Source: Flavobacterium sp. 9 (lineage in GTDB: Bacteria > Bacteroidota > Bacteroidia > Flavobacteriales > Flavobacteriaceae). From it: a stretch of DNA of 64,000 nucleotides. This document shows positions 25,434-34,992 of this stretch, in pieces (positions within the stretch are counted from its first letter, which is position 1; each line of letters starts with the position of its first letter). Both the position numbers and the translations under genes were made by a program. The stretch is taken from positions 4,836,001-4,900,000 of the forward strand of contig NZ_PEEU01000001.1 in the NCBI RefSeq assembly GCF_002754195.1. Reading direction: 5' to 3'. The notes under the pieces are model-generated. The model searched no databases, was not told the origin of the DNA, and saw only the letters and a program-made list of their open reading frames with translations.

Positions 25434-26612
25434 ATGAGTTCAGATTCTAGCAAAAGGTACGCACAAAGAGGTGTTTCGGCATCAAAAGAAGACGTACACA
25501 ACGCCATAAAAAACATCGATAAAGGTTTATTTCCTCAAGCATTTTGTAAAATCGTCCCTGATTATTTAACGCAGGACGAAGAATATTGCTTGATAATGCA
25601 CGCAGACGGAGCAGGTACAAAGTCGTCATTAGCGTATATGTATTGGAAAGAAACCGGAGATATTTCAGTTTGGAAAGGAATCGCTCAAGATGCTTTAATC
25701 ATGAATATCGACGATTTATTATGTGTTGGAGCAACAGATAATATCTTGCTTTCTTCTACAATTGGAAGAAATAAAAACTTAATTCCAGCCGAAGTTATTT
25801 CAGCAATCATCAATGGGACAGAAGAATTAATCAACGAATTAAAATCTTTTGGCGTAACTATTCATTCAACAGGAGGAGAAACTGCTGATGTTGGAGACGT
25901 AGTTCGTACCATAATTGTCGATTCTACCGTTACCGCTCGCATGAAACGCAGCGATGTAGTCGATAATGCAAGTATCAAAGCCGGAGACGTAATTGTAGGT
26001 TTGACTTCTTTTGGTCAGGCAACTTACGAAAAAAGCTATAATGGCGGAATGGGAAGCAATGGATTAACATCTGCGCGTCATGATGTTTTTGGAAAATATT
26101 TGGCTAAAAAATATCCGGAAAGTTACGATGCCCTTGTTCCAGAAGAATTAATTTATTCAGGTCAGGTAAATTTAACCGATGCCGTAGAGAACAGCCCAAT
26201 CAATGCAGGTCAATTAGTACTTTCTCCAACGAGAACTTACGCGCCAATTATCAAGAAAATTTTAGACACTTATACACCAAACGAAATTCACGGAATGGTG
26301 CATTGCAGTGGAGGAGCACAGACAAAAATTTTACATTTCGTTCAAAACCTTCACATTATAAAAGATAATTTATTTCCGGTTCCACCATTATTTAAATTAA
26401 TTCAGGAACAATCAAAAACAGATTGGAAAGAAATGTATCAGGTTTTCAATTGCGGTCACCGTATGGAAATCTACGTTCCGGAGAATATTGCACAAGATAT
26501 TATTGCAATTTCAAAATCATTCAATGTCGATGCACAAATCGTAGGTAGAGTAGAAGCAGCCGATGCTAAAAAACTTACTATCACCAGCGAATACGGAACA
26601 TTCGAGTATTAG
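25434..26612 (+). CDS. purM: AIR synthase (phosphoribosylformylglycinamidine cyclo-ligase)
   Basis: 392 residues from the ATG at 25434 (MSSDSSKRYAQRGVSASK). Converts FGAM to AIR with ATP in purine synthesis. Visible PurM features: KRYAQRGVSASK, MHADGAGTKSSLAYM, IAQDALIMNIDDLLCVGA, the Gly-rich STGGETADVGD, and a late CSGGAQTKI. It is longer than E. coli PurM (~345) and belongs to the divergent form usual in Bacteroidota. It stands alone, not in a pur cluster. Confidence 0.88.
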   Translation: MSSDSSKRYAQRGVSASKEDVHNAIKNIDKGLFPQAFCKIVPDYLTQDEEYCLIMHADGAGTKSSLAYMYWKETGDISVWKGIAQDALIMNIDDLLCVGATDNILLSSTIGRNKNLIPAEVISAIINGTEELINELKSFGVTIHSTGGETADVGDVVRTIIVDSTVTARMKRSDVVDNASIKAGDVIVGLTSFGQATYEKSYNGGMGSNGLTSARHDVFGKYLAKKYPESYDALVPEELIYSGQVNLTDAVENSPINAGQLVLSPTRTYAPIIKKILDTYTPNEIHGMVHCSGGAQTKILHFVQNLHIIKDNLFPVPPLFKLIQEQSKTDWKEMYQVFNCGHRMEIYVPENIAQDIIAISKSFNVDAQIVGRVEAADAKKLTITSEYGTFEY

Positions 26613-26945
26613 GATTTAAGTTGCAAAGGTTCTGAGTTACTAAGGTTTTGAGCTTAATATTAGAAGTAAATATTAAAATTTATTCAGCATATAATGCGTA
26701 GAGGCGCACAGCAGTGCGTCTCCCGCAAAGTTAGACATCGCTTTTGAAAGTCGATTGTCAGGCTGAGCGAAGTCGAAGCCCGTTCCAATTTTCTAGACTT
26801 CAACTTCGATAAAGAATAAAATTTTATAAAATAATAACCATTAGCTTTTTTAGGAGCTAATCCCGATAGTAGTGAAAATCCTTTTGTTTTTTAAAGAAAA
26901 AACAAAAGGATTTTCACTACTATCGGGGCTAAAAAACATCAGGCT
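26613..26945. repeat. Intergenic palindromes, including a perfect 31-bp hairpin
   Basis: Contains a half copy of the GTCAGGCTGAGCGAAGTCGA element (about 26756-26781), a GGCGCACAGCAGTGCGTCTCC hairpin-like stretch near 26703, and at 26862-26892/26897-26927 a perfect 31-bp stem with loop AAAG (arms begin CCCGATAGTAGTGAAAATCC). The hairpin ends 18 bp before the next start codon. No gene. Confidence 0.8.
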
Positions 26946-27302
26946 ATGTACGAATTACTTTTTTGGAAATATTTAGAAGAAGTTTACTTAAATCATCACG
27001 AAGTTTACGAAGCCCTTGTCGAAAAAGAAGAAGTCGAAGGTTTAGAAAAACTTCCTGTTGAGGTAATCATGAACAGAATCAATTCTGTTTTTTCAGAATG
27101 GGAAAAAGTAGATGAAAACAGCTGGAAAAATACCAACGGAAAAGGAGCATTTCAAGTAATTACAACACCACAAAGTGTCAAAATCGATTGTTACGGAACT
27201 GAAGGTAAAACCATGAACAAGTTAGTTGCCTTAATGGAAGAATTCAAATGTCCGTTGTACGATCCGCAAGTTCCGGAGCGATATGACGAAATGAGTGAGT
27301 AA
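26946..27302 (+). CDS. Hypothetical protein
   Basis: 118 residues, soluble, acidic, no signal peptide. It starts MYELLFWKYLEEVYLNHHEVYEALVEKEEVE and ends CPLYDPQVPERYDEMSE. No family recognised, but the codon pattern and gene-like composition support it being real. It stands alone between two repeat regions; the 31-bp hairpin just upstream may affect its expression. Confidence 0.65.
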   Translation: MYELLFWKYLEEVYLNHHEVYEALVEKEEVEGLEKLPVEVIMNRINSVFSEWEKVDENSWKNTNGKGAFQVITTPQSVKIDCYGTEGKTMNKLVALMEEFKCPLYDPQVPERYDEMSE

Positions 27303-27381
27303 TAGATTTATTATTCTTTAAATCTTGTGAATCTTTGAAAAATAAAATATCACAGCGTTGCATGAAGGCGTCAAAAGTATA

Positions 27382-27530
27382 GTCCCTACGGGACATTTTT
27401 ATAAGTCATTCATTTTATTTTACCAATATCTAACTCCTATCGGAGTATTTCAAATCAGATTAAATATCTCGGAGAGATTAAATATTGGTAGAAACATATT
27501 TTACAAATTCCTCATTTGTCCCGTAGGGAC
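27382..27530. repeat. REPIN-like nested palindromic element, copy A
   Basis: Ends in GTCCCTACGGGAC (27382-27394) and its inverse GTCCCGTAGGGAC (27518-27530). Inside are ACTCCTATCGGAGT (27433-27446), ATCTCGGAGAGAT (about 27466-27478), and TACCAATAT/ATATTGGTA as inner arms. Same plan as 51928-52120. Confidence 0.7.
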
Positions 27531-27597
27531 TACATAATTAAACCAGAAAAAAATATTGGATATTTTTATAATCTATTAAATCTGCGACAAAAAAAAT

Positions 27598-28206
27598 ATG
27601 AATACAACATCAAATTTCAGTTTCTCAGACAACATTATCCTTGAAGACGATTTAGTTTTATTGCGTCCATTACAAGAATCCGACGTCGATAATTTATTAG
27701 AAATCTCGATCAACGAGCCAGAAACCTGGAAGTATTCATTAGTTGGTGCAGACGGAAAAGAAAATTTGATAAAATACATCCAATCGGCAATAAAAGCGCG
27801 AGAAGACAAAAAAGAATTTCCGTTTATTGTATTCGATAAAAAAACTCAAAAATACGCAGGATCAACACGTTTTTACGATATTCAATTAGAGTACAAAACC
27901 CTGCAATTAGGATATACGTGGTACGGTTCAGCCTTTAGAGGAACCGGACTCAACAAACACTGCAAATTTTTATTGCTGCAATTTGCTTTCGAAACACTCG
28001 GAATGGAGCGTGTAGAATTCCGTGCTGATAATAATAACGAGCGAAGTGTCGCTGCGATGAAAAGCATCGGTTGCAAAGTCGAAGGCGTTTTAAGAAGCCA
28101 CATGCCAACTGCAAACAGTGAAGTAAGACGTGATTCTATAGTTCTAAGCATTCTAAGAGATGAATGGTTTGCTGAGGTAAAAGAAAATTTAAGGAAGAAA
28201 TTATAG
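27598..28206 (+). CDS. GNAT-family N-acetyltransferase (RimJ/RimL-like)
   Basis: 202 residues. Follows the RimJ/RimL layout: LVLLRPLQESDVDNLLE near the start, YAGSTRFYDI, LQLGYTWYGSAFRGTG (acetyl-CoA binding loop region), and EFRADNNNERSVAAMKSIG with GVLRSHMP. Transfers an acetyl group from acetyl-CoA, in this group usually to a protein N-terminus or a small amine; the substrate is unknown. Confidence 0.85.
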   Translation: MNTTSNFSFSDNIILEDDLVLLRPLQESDVDNLLEISINEPETWKYSLVGADGKENLIKYIQSAIKAREDKKEFPFIVFDKKTQKYAGSTRFYDIQLEYKTLQLGYTWYGSAFRGTGLNKHCKFLLLQFAFETLGMERVEFRADNNNERSVAAMKSIGCKVEGVLRSHMPTANSEVRRDSIVLSILRDEWFAEVKENLRKKL

Positions 28207-28213
28207 TTTGGTA

Positions 28214-28861
28214 CTACTGGTAGTAACTTTTCGGAAAATTAGGTAAAGAAAATATACTGTCATCTAGTTTCTCCTCACTTATTTCAATTGCTGTATAGGT
28301 AGTTGTAAAATTTTCTCCTTCATATTTATATTTTAACCAAGGCGCTTTTGTTTGCTTAAAATATATATCAGTAAAACTAAATTTACTGTCTTTATAATTT
28401 TCCGGATTTATATATAATGAGGAATCATACCAATAATAATTTTTAGTATTCTCCATTTCATGAATTAATAATTTACATTTTCGGTTAAGAATTATTTTTT
28501 CAGAATTGTCAAATTTAGAAGTAATTAACTTTCGTGTTTCCTCGTTATAAGGTGTTACAAAAAGAGTATCAATACCATTTCTATAATCATATTCCTTATT
28601 GTCATTCTTAATAAAATATATGGTATTTATATCTTCTCCATTATATGACATTTTAAAATTACCATTCTTAAAGTATTTTGTCATTCTGGTACCATATATT
28701 TTTTGAAGATTTTCTGTAGATATGTTATTTGTTTTAGAAACTACAGAAACTTCATAAGTAATTTTTCCTTCGAATTCATTTTTGTTGTTTTCAATATTTT
28801 TTTTCTGGCAACTAGAAGTAGCAAATATTAAAATTGATAAAAGTAGTGTAATTGATTTCAT
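28214..28861 (-). CDS. Hypothetical lipoprotein
   Basis: 215 residues, lipobox IFATSSC (Cys ~18). The rest is a beta-rich extracytoplasmic protein opening FEGKITYEVSV and continuing with an even strand pattern, reminiscent of DUF4412/GLPGLI-type proteins of Bacteroidota. That assignment is weak. Convergent with the acetyltransferase gene (8 bp gap). Confidence 0.65.
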   Translation of the reverse strand: MKSITLLLSILIFATSSCQKKNIENNKNEFEGKITYEVSVVSKTNNISTENLQKIYGTRMTKYFKNGNFKMSYNGEDINTIYFIKNDNKEYDYRNGIDTLFVTPYNEETRKLITSKFDNSEKIILNRKCKLLIHEMENTKNYYWYDSSLYINPENYKDSKFSFTDIYFKQTKAPWLKYKYEGENFTTTYTAIEISEEKLDDSIFSLPNFPKSYYQ

Positions 28862-28997
28862 TTGATGTTTTTGTTATTATCGCTAGCGTTATCCTTTTGT
28901 TATTGCAACTTATAAAAATAGTTCTTTACGCAGAACGAAAATAGAAATTAAAAATCGTAATTCAACTAAATTTGCAAATGCATAATTTTGCAAGCTT

Positions 28998-29621
28998 CTA
29001 CCCATCTTTCAACAATAAATCTTGTTCCTTTCTTAGCTTCACAAGCAATTGATCGACATAAGTTTTTATTTTCTGCGGAAGCGTATTCCAATTTTGATCT
29101 TTTTTGAAACTTCTGCAATAATCTAAATCACATTCAACGGCACGAATTGCATATTTTTTGTTCTTATAAACCGTAATGATTTTAACGCGTTTTATTTCAT
29201 TATCCTCATTTCGAGTTCCGTAAACAATAATAGGATCAATATAACCATCGCCATCAAGATCTTTAGTGCTGCAATATTTTGTCCAGAACCAAATGTTAGT
29301 TTCTTTTGGTTCAGTATTTTCTAAAAGATCATTAATTCTCCATTTTTCCAGAAAACCACCATGATCATTCATTGTAGAAATCGCCTGAATCTTAGTATTT
29401 AGAGTGTCTTTTTTAGAAATAGTTTTCTGGTTTTCACAGAAAAGCAATTCATAAACACCGCCTTTATCCTGATATTCGAAAGCTTTGTAAATAGGAAAAT
29501 CAGAAACTCCGTTCAGTTCTTTCTGTATTATTTCGTCTTTAGTCAATTTATAACTGCTTACTTTTTGTGAAAAGCTGAAAGTTGAATAAGAAAGCAGCAG
29601 CAATAAAATATAATGTTTCAT
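28998..29621 (-). CDS. Secreted protein with a calcium-loop motif
   Basis: 207 residues from the ATG at 29621, chosen because it puts the signal peptide (MKHYILLLLLSYSTFSFSQ) at the N-terminus; an earlier ATG at 29651 adds ten residues. A DLDGDGYID loop around residue ~125 looks like a calcium-binding dockerin/VCBS-type loop, then VYGTRNEDNEIKRVKIITVYKNKKYAIRA. This layout recalls the M949_RS01915 family named from Riemerella, said to act in surface polysaccharide synthesis; that match is from memory and moderate at best. Confidence 0.6.
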   Translation of the reverse strand: MKHYILLLLLSYSTFSFSQKVSSYKLTKDEIIQKELNGVSDFPIYKAFEYQDKGGVYELLFCENQKTISKKDTLNTKIQAISTMNDHGGFLEKWRINDLLENTEPKETNIWFWTKYCSTKDLDGDGYIDPIIVYGTRNEDNEIKRVKIITVYKNKKYAIRAVECDLDYCRSFKKDQNWNTLPQKIKTYVDQLLVKLRKEQDLLLKDG

Positions 29622-29800
29622 AGAATGAGGCGCGTTTTTTTGATATTTCAAAGATATTTAAAACCTTATTTAACGATGGGAAATTTATATTTTTAAAAAA
29701 GCATATTTTGTTGTATTTTTCTAACCTAAAAGTATTGGTAAATCGTTTTAGTAAAAAGCCAATGCTGTTCTGGACCAAAATAATATTAAAAAATTACCTG

Positions 29801-32137
29801 ATGAATAGAATGAAATGTAAAAGTCTTCTTTTGGGATTAACCTTTTTATCGCTGGGTTACGGCAATAAAATGAATGCACAAAAGAAAATAGAGAAAAAAA
29901 ATCTAATTCAGTATGTCGATCCAATGATTGGTACAGCCAAGATGGGACATACTTATCCCGGAGCTACCGTTCCTTTTGGAAGTGTGCAATTAAGTCCTGA
30001 AACAGATACAATTGCTTACAGTTTAAACGGAAAATACAATGGCGATGTTTATAAATATTGCGCTGGATATCAATACGAAGACAAAACGATTGTAGGTTTT
30101 AGCCATACCCATTTTAGCGGAACAGGACATTCGGACTTAGGAGATTTTTTAATCATGCCAACAACCGGAAAATTACAATTGAATCCTGGAGTAGCCTCAA
30201 AACCATTGTCAGGTTATAGATCTGCGTTTTCACATTCAACCGAAAAAGCAGAACCAGCTTATTACAGCGTATTTCTTGAAGATCATAAAATCAAAGCCGA
30301 ACTTACGGCAACGACAAGAGTTGGAATGCATCAATATACTTTTCCAAAGTCAGATGAAGCACATATTATTCTTGATTTAACTTCGGGAATCTATAATTAT
30401 GATAAAAAGAATGTCTGGACATTTGTTCGCGTTGAGAATGACACATTAATCACAGGATATCGTCAGACAAACGGATGGGCGAGAACCAGAACTGTTTATT
30501 TTGCCATGTCTTTTAGTAAACCAATTAAAAGTTACGGACAAGCAGCACAGGAAAAAAGTGTTTACAGAGGTTTCTGGGGAAGATTTGATCAAACCAAAAA
30601 CTTCCCTGAAATGGCGGGTCAAAACTTAAAATTGTTTTTTGATTTCAATACAGAAGAAGGAGAAAAAATCAAAATAAAAATGGCCTTATCGCCGGTAAGT
30701 TCTGCCGGAGCACTAGAAAATATGAAAAAAGAAGTTCCGGGTTGGGATTTCGAAAAAGTCAAAAAACAAAGTCAGGAAGTCTGGAATAACGAACTGAACA
30801 AAATTCAGATTGAAACCATTCAAAAGGAAGATTTAGTGAATTTTTATACCTCAATGTATCACGCTTTTTTAGGTCCAACAGAATACATGGATTTAGACGG
30901 GAATTACAAAGGTTTGGATATGAATGTTCATAAAGCCGAAAACTTTAAAAATTATACCAGTTATTCTTTGTGGGATACTTATAGAGCTTTACATCCTTTA
31001 TTTAATATTGTTCAGCCTGCGAGAAACTCAGATATGATTAGTTCAATGTTGGCACATTCAGATCAAAGTGTGCATAAAATGTTGCCAATCTGGTCGCATT
31101 ATGCCAATGAAAACTGGTGTATGATTGGTTATCATTCCGTGTCTGTTGTTGCCGATGCAATTGTAAAAGGAAACGGAAATTTTGATAAAGAGAAAGCGCT
31201 TCAGGCTTGTATAAATACAGCAAAAGTTCCGTATTACGACGGTTTAGAATATTATATGAAAATGGGTTACGTACCCGAAGATAAAAACGGATCTTCGGTT
31301 TCTAAAACATTAGAATATGCTTATGATGATTGGGCAATTGCTCAGGCAGCAAAAAAGTTAGGTAAAACAGAAGTTTATAATGAATTTATCGAAAGATCTA
31401 AAAATTACAAAAACGTTTACGATGCAAAAACAGGATTTATGCGTCCTAAATTGAATGACGGAACTTTCAAAAAAGAATTTGATCCGCTTGATACACACGG
31501 ACAAGGTTTTATCGAAGGAAATTCATGGAATTATAGTTTATACGTTCCGCAAGATCCTGCAGAAATGATTAAAATGATGGGTGGAAATGACAAATTTAAT
31601 GTTCGTTTGGATTCTTTATTCAGCATGCATTTACCGGACAAATATTTTGAAAATACAGAAGATATTACCAGAGAAGGAATCATAGGAAATTATGTGCACG
31701 GAAATGAACCTTCGCATCACGTTGTTTATCTATACGATTGGACAAATTCGCCATGGAAAGCGCAAGACAAAATCAGAATGATTCTGAAAAAAATGTACAG
31801 AAATGGTGCTGACGGTTTAGGTGGAAATGACGATTTTGGACAAATGAGCGCTTGGTATATTTTTAGCAGTTTAGGATTTTATCCAGTTGCTCCAGGTTCA
31901 GATGAATATGCTTTGGGAAGTCCGTTGGTTAAAAAAGCTGTTTTTAATTTAGAAAACGGAAAAAATTTCGAAGTAGAAACCGTAAATCAATCTGATAAAA
32001 ATGTGTTTGTGAGTAAAGTACTTTTAAACGGAAAACAATTAGACAAGCCTTTCTTGAAACATGCAAATGTTATTAATGGCGGGAAAATTACTTTTTACAT
32101 GAGTGCCAAACCTAACAAAAAGAATTACGTGAACTAA
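29801..32137 (+). CDS. GH92 alpha-mannosidase
   Basis: 778 residues from the ATG at 29801 (a second ATG is at 29810); the signal peptide runs to about KMNAQ. GH92 hallmarks: YVDPMIGTAKMGHTYPGATV, FSHTHFSGTGHSDLGD, GNEPSHHVVYLYDW, and GGNDDFGQMSAWYIFSSLG, whose Asp residues serve as the general base in studied members. GH92 enzymes are calcium-dependent exo-mannosidases acting on alpha-mannans or N-glycans. It is not in a visible susCD locus. Confidence 0.92.
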   Translation: MNRMKCKSLLLGLTFLSLGYGNKMNAQKKIEKKNLIQYVDPMIGTAKMGHTYPGATVPFGSVQLSPETDTIAYSLNGKYNGDVYKYCAGYQYEDKTIVGFSHTHFSGTGHSDLGDFLIMPTTGKLQLNPGVASKPLSGYRSAFSHSTEKAEPAYYSVFLEDHKIKAELTATTRVGMHQYTFPKSDEAHIILDLTSGIYNYDKKNVWTFVRVENDTLITGYRQTNGWARTRTVYFAMSFSKPIKSYGQAAQEKSVYRGFWGRFDQTKNFPEMAGQNLKLFFDFNTEEGEKIKIKMALSPVSSAGALENMKKEVPGWDFEKVKKQSQEVWNNELNKIQIETIQKEDLVNFYTSMYHAFLGPTEYMDLDGNYKGLDMNVHKAENFKNYTSYSLWDTYRALHPLFNIVQPARNSDMISSMLAHSDQSVHKMLPIWSHYANENWCMIGYHSVSVVADAIVKGNGNFDKEKALQACINTAKVPYYDGLEYYMKMGYVPEDKNGSSVSKTLEYAYDDWAIAQAAKKLGKTEVYNEFIERSKNYKNVYDAKTGFMRPKLNDGTFKKEFDPLDTHGQGFIEGNSWNYSLYVPQDPAEMIKMMGGNDKFNVRLDSLFSMHLPDKYFENTEDITREGIIGNYVHGNEPSHHVVYLYDWTNSPWKAQDKIRMILKKMYRNGADGLGGNDDFGQMSAWYIFSSLGFYPVAPGSDEYALGSPLVKKAVFNLENGKNFEVETVNQSDKNVFVSKVLLNGKQLDKPFLKHANVINGGKITFYMSAKPNKKNYVN

Positions 32138-32149
32138 TAAATTTGCCCA

Positions 32150-32330
32150 CGGATTTTGCGGATGAAACGGGTTTATGCGGATTTTTTTATTGTCATCCTG
32201 AGCGAAGTCAAAGGCTTTTGTAACGAAAAGGGCTTCGACTTCGCTCAGCCTGACAAATATAATTTGAGAAAATTTGTGCAATTCGTGGCGGAACAACAAA
32301 AAACTTCACGAAATTTGCACTTTAAACAAA
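32150..32330. repeat. Intergenic repeat pair
   Basis: Includes GCCCACGGATTTTGCGGATG (the repeat seen near 9034-9269) and an imperfect hairpin at 32190-32256 with arms TCCTGAGCGAAGTC and GACTTCGCTCAG. No gene. Confidence 0.65.
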
Positions 32331-32337
32331 AGTAAAT

Positions 32338-32781
32338 ATGAAAATAAATCTAAAATCAGGAATTGATAAATTGCTTTTCGGAATGAAGCAGAACGATGTA
32401 ACGGCTGCTTTAGGAAAACCTGATAAAAATTATAAAGACGAAGATGATAATGTGATTTTTGTATACAACGCACAAAAAATCAGATTGACATTTTATCAGG
32501 AAGAAGACATGAAATTAGGTTATGTAGTGGCTTCAAGTAATGATTTAGAGGTTTTTGGCTTTAAGTTAATCGGAAGAAAAATTGCTGATGTAAAGAAAGA
32601 TTTAGCGACAAAAGGAATCACAAAATATACTCAGGAAACTTTTGATACTTTCGAAAACTATTTCAATGAAGACAATTGGTTTATTCTACAAACTGAATTT
32701 GACGAAGTAGTAAAATTCGAAGTAGGAGCAATCATAAATGATAAAGACGAATTTGACTGGAAATTTCCGGTTAAGAAATAA
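32338..32781 (+). CDS. Hypothetical protein
   Basis: 147 residues, no signal peptide, soluble. LLFGMKQNDVTAALGKPDK near residues 12-30 resembles the motif G-x-xxxDV-x-xxLGxP of small SmpA/BamE-like folds, followed by beta strands and a tail EFDWKFPVKK. No function assigned. Single gene between repeat regions. Confidence 0.65.
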   Translation: MKINLKSGIDKLLFGMKQNDVTAALGKPDKNYKDEDDNVIFVYNAQKIRLTFYQEEDMKLGYVVASSNDLEVFGFKLIGRKIADVKKDLATKGITKYTQETFDTFENYFNEDNWFILQTEFDEVVKFEVGAIINDKDEFDWKFPVKK

Positions 32782-32799
32782 ACGTATTGTTTTGAAAAA

Positions 32800-32930
32800 C
32801 CTTTGTCAAAGTTTTAAACTTTGACAAAGGTAAAACCAAAGGATTACACACAATCATTGTCAGACTGAGCGAAGTCGAAGTCCGCATAGTGATTCGGCTT
32901 ACGGGACTTCGACTTCGCTCAGTCTGACAA
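32800..32930. repeat. Palindromes: third CCTTTGTCAAAG hairpin and a perfect 27-bp stem
   Basis: 32800-32830 repeats the palindrome of 15188-15218. At 32857-32883/32904-32930 there are perfect 27-bp arms (TTGTCAGACTGAGCGAAG...) with a 20-nt loop. Confidence 0.85.
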
Positions 32931-32982
32931 AAAAAGTCTGACAGATTTTAAAGTAACAAGAATCTAACAGATTAATAAACAT

Positions 32983-33015
32983 AAAAAAAACCGACAATCA
33001 CTTGTCGGTTTTTTT
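32983..33015 (-). terminator. Terminator of the M61 peptidase gene
   Basis: AAAAACCGACAA / TTGTCGGTTTTT stem with a 4-nt loop, downstream of the minus-strand stop at 33032. Confidence 0.85.
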
Positions 33016-33031
33016 GTGTTTTAAAAAGAAA

Positions 33032-34891
33032 TTATCCTTTTAACCAAGCATTTCTAAGTTTCTCTTTAGAAGCGTCAGTTGCTTTAAAAGTTTCTTTTTC
33101 TTCAAAAGGTACTTTTACAGTTCCTTTGATAGTTTCCTCTTTTCCTGCACGTTTGATTTGAAGAGTGATCGGATCATTTTCTTTCCAGTTTTCACTTTCT
33201 GTAATCAAATCATAAATATTGTCAAGACTATATGCTTTATTATTTACAGAAACAATTACGTCTCCGGCTTTTAGATTTAAGTTCGTAAAAAATACGTTTA
33301 GATCGATATCAGGGCGAACATTAATTGCTTTAGTTGCTTTATCTACGCTAATGTATGGGTTTTGTCCTTTGATGAAAATTGACCCGGGAGTTTTCTCAGA
33401 AGCTTTTGTAACACCAACTTTTGCTAAATAAAAATCATAAGGAATTGGAGTTGGTCCAGCCACATATTTATTCAAAAATTCTCCAACTTCAGGATATGTC
33501 AATTGAGTGATTTTTGCAAAAAGATCTTCATCATTAAATGGTTTTTCAACACCATATTCAGCAGATAATTTATGCATTAAATCAAGAATACCTCTTTCTC
33601 CGTTGCTTTTTTCTCTGATGATAATATCAATACACATTCCAATTAGGGCACCTTTTTGGTACACATTTAAGTATTGATCTTTGTACGGCTGCTCTAATAC
33701 ATTTTTACTCATTACAGTAAATGGCATTGTGTCATTTAATGATTTTGATTGTTCGATTTTATCAGCAATACGAGTATAGAATTCAGATTCATTAATCAAA
33801 CCTTGGTTGATTTGAAAAAGATTAGCAAAATATTCTGTTACACCTTCATACATCCATAAATGCTCAGACATTTTAGGCGCATTATAATCAAAAAACTGAA
33901 TTTCTTTTGAGTGGATAGTCAATGGAGTCACAATATGAAAAAACTCATGAGAAACGACATCTTTCATCGTTTCTACTAATTTTTCTTTTGGCATAGATTC
34001 CGGTAAAACAACCGTAGTTGCAGTTGGATGCTCTAAAGCTCCAAAACCGTGAGCGTCGTCTTTTGCCATAGATGATAAATACACTAAAACTGTATATTTT
34101 TTATTAGCATTTACTTTTCCTAAAAAGTTTTTCTGCGCCGTCATCATTGTCTTCATTTCCGGAGTGATGCTTTCTGCAGTAAATTTTCCTGTTGGAGAAT
34201 AAACAGCGATTAAAATATCCATTCCGTTTACGTTAAATGTAGTATAATCCGGTTTTGAGTACATAATTGGATTCTCTACCAAAACTGCATAACGTGATGT
34301 TGTAAAAACGTCGCTTGTTTTGCTTGCATCTTCGTCAGTCATTGAAGTTGCTCCCCAAAGTGTTTCAGGATGTGTTATTGTAACTTTGTAAGGAACTTCT
34401 AGTTTATCTTGAAAATAACCTACAAAACCGTGCGTGTTAACTAAGAAATTGATTCCTGCATTGATGTTTGTTCCCGCTGGCGAGAATACATCGTCGTTAC
34501 CAAATCCGGTTCCTTTTTCAGTATCAAATGTGTCACCTACCAAATAAGTAACTTTTTTTAATGTTTTAGCATTAGAAATTGACCAAGAGTTATCGTCAAT
34601 TCTTTTTACAGTTAATTCTTTTCCTTTATCATCAAAAGCCTTAAAAGAATCAGAGTATTTTCCGTAATTATCCGTAGAATAAGTTCCCGGAACTGTTTTA
34701 GGAATGCTATAAATGATTTCGTCAGTTTTAATCTGTGGAGGAGTAACAGTTACGAGAACTTTGTCATCTTTTACATCGACAAGATTAATATTGACCTCTA
34801 CAACATTGCTTTTTGCAGCGCCTGAAGAACTTCCTGTTTTACAGCTCCAAAGCGTTACTGCAAGAGCTAAAGTATAAAGTATTTTTTTCAT
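33032..34891 (-). CDS. M61-family peptidase with PDZ domain
   Basis: 619 residues. Lipobox-like LWSC at residue ~16 suggests a lipoprotein. The catalytic zinc site is HEFFH (residues ~313-317) with the downstream Glu in LWMYEGVTEYF. N-terminal beta domain (~20-200), M61 catalytic domain (~200-470), then a PDZ-like domain (KAGDVIVSVNNKAYSL). M61 enzymes are glycyl aminopeptidase-like metalloproteases; this one probably acts in the periplasm or outer-membrane space. Confidence 0.88.
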   Translation of the reverse strand: MKKILYTLALAVTLWSCKTGSSSGAAKSNVVEVNINLVDVKDDKVLVTVTPPQIKTDEIIYSIPKTVPGTYSTDNYGKYSDSFKAFDDKGKELTVKRIDDNSWSISNAKTLKKVTYLVGDTFDTEKGTGFGNDDVFSPAGTNINAGINFLVNTHGFVGYFQDKLEVPYKVTITHPETLWGATSMTDEDASKTSDVFTTSRYAVLVENPIMYSKPDYTTFNVNGMDILIAVYSPTGKFTAESITPEMKTMMTAQKNFLGKVNANKKYTVLVYLSSMAKDDAHGFGALEHPTATTVVLPESMPKEKLVETMKDVVSHEFFHIVTPLTIHSKEIQFFDYNAPKMSEHLWMYEGVTEYFANLFQINQGLINESEFYTRIADKIEQSKSLNDTMPFTVMSKNVLEQPYKDQYLNVYQKGALIGMCIDIIIREKSNGERGILDLMHKLSAEYGVEKPFNDEDLFAKITQLTYPEVGEFLNKYVAGPTPIPYDFYLAKVGVTKASEKTPGSIFIKGQNPYISVDKATKAINVRPDIDLNVFFTNLNLKAGDVIVSVNNKAYSLDNIYDLITESENWKENDPITLQIKRAGKEETIKGTVKVPFEEKETFKATDASKEKLRNAWLKG

Positions 34892-34965
34892 TTGAATAAG
34901 TTTAGTTATTTGTATTTGACTAACAGTCGGTAAAAATGTTACAATAAAAATTAAAATATAAAAAA

Positions 34966-34988
34966 AAACTCCTGAAGAACAGGAGTTT
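34966..34988 (-). terminator. Terminator of the DUF2805 gene
   Basis: AAACTCCTG / CAGGAGTTT with a 5-nt loop, downstream of the minus-strand stop at 34993. Confidence 0.75.
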
Positions 34989-34992
34989 CGTC

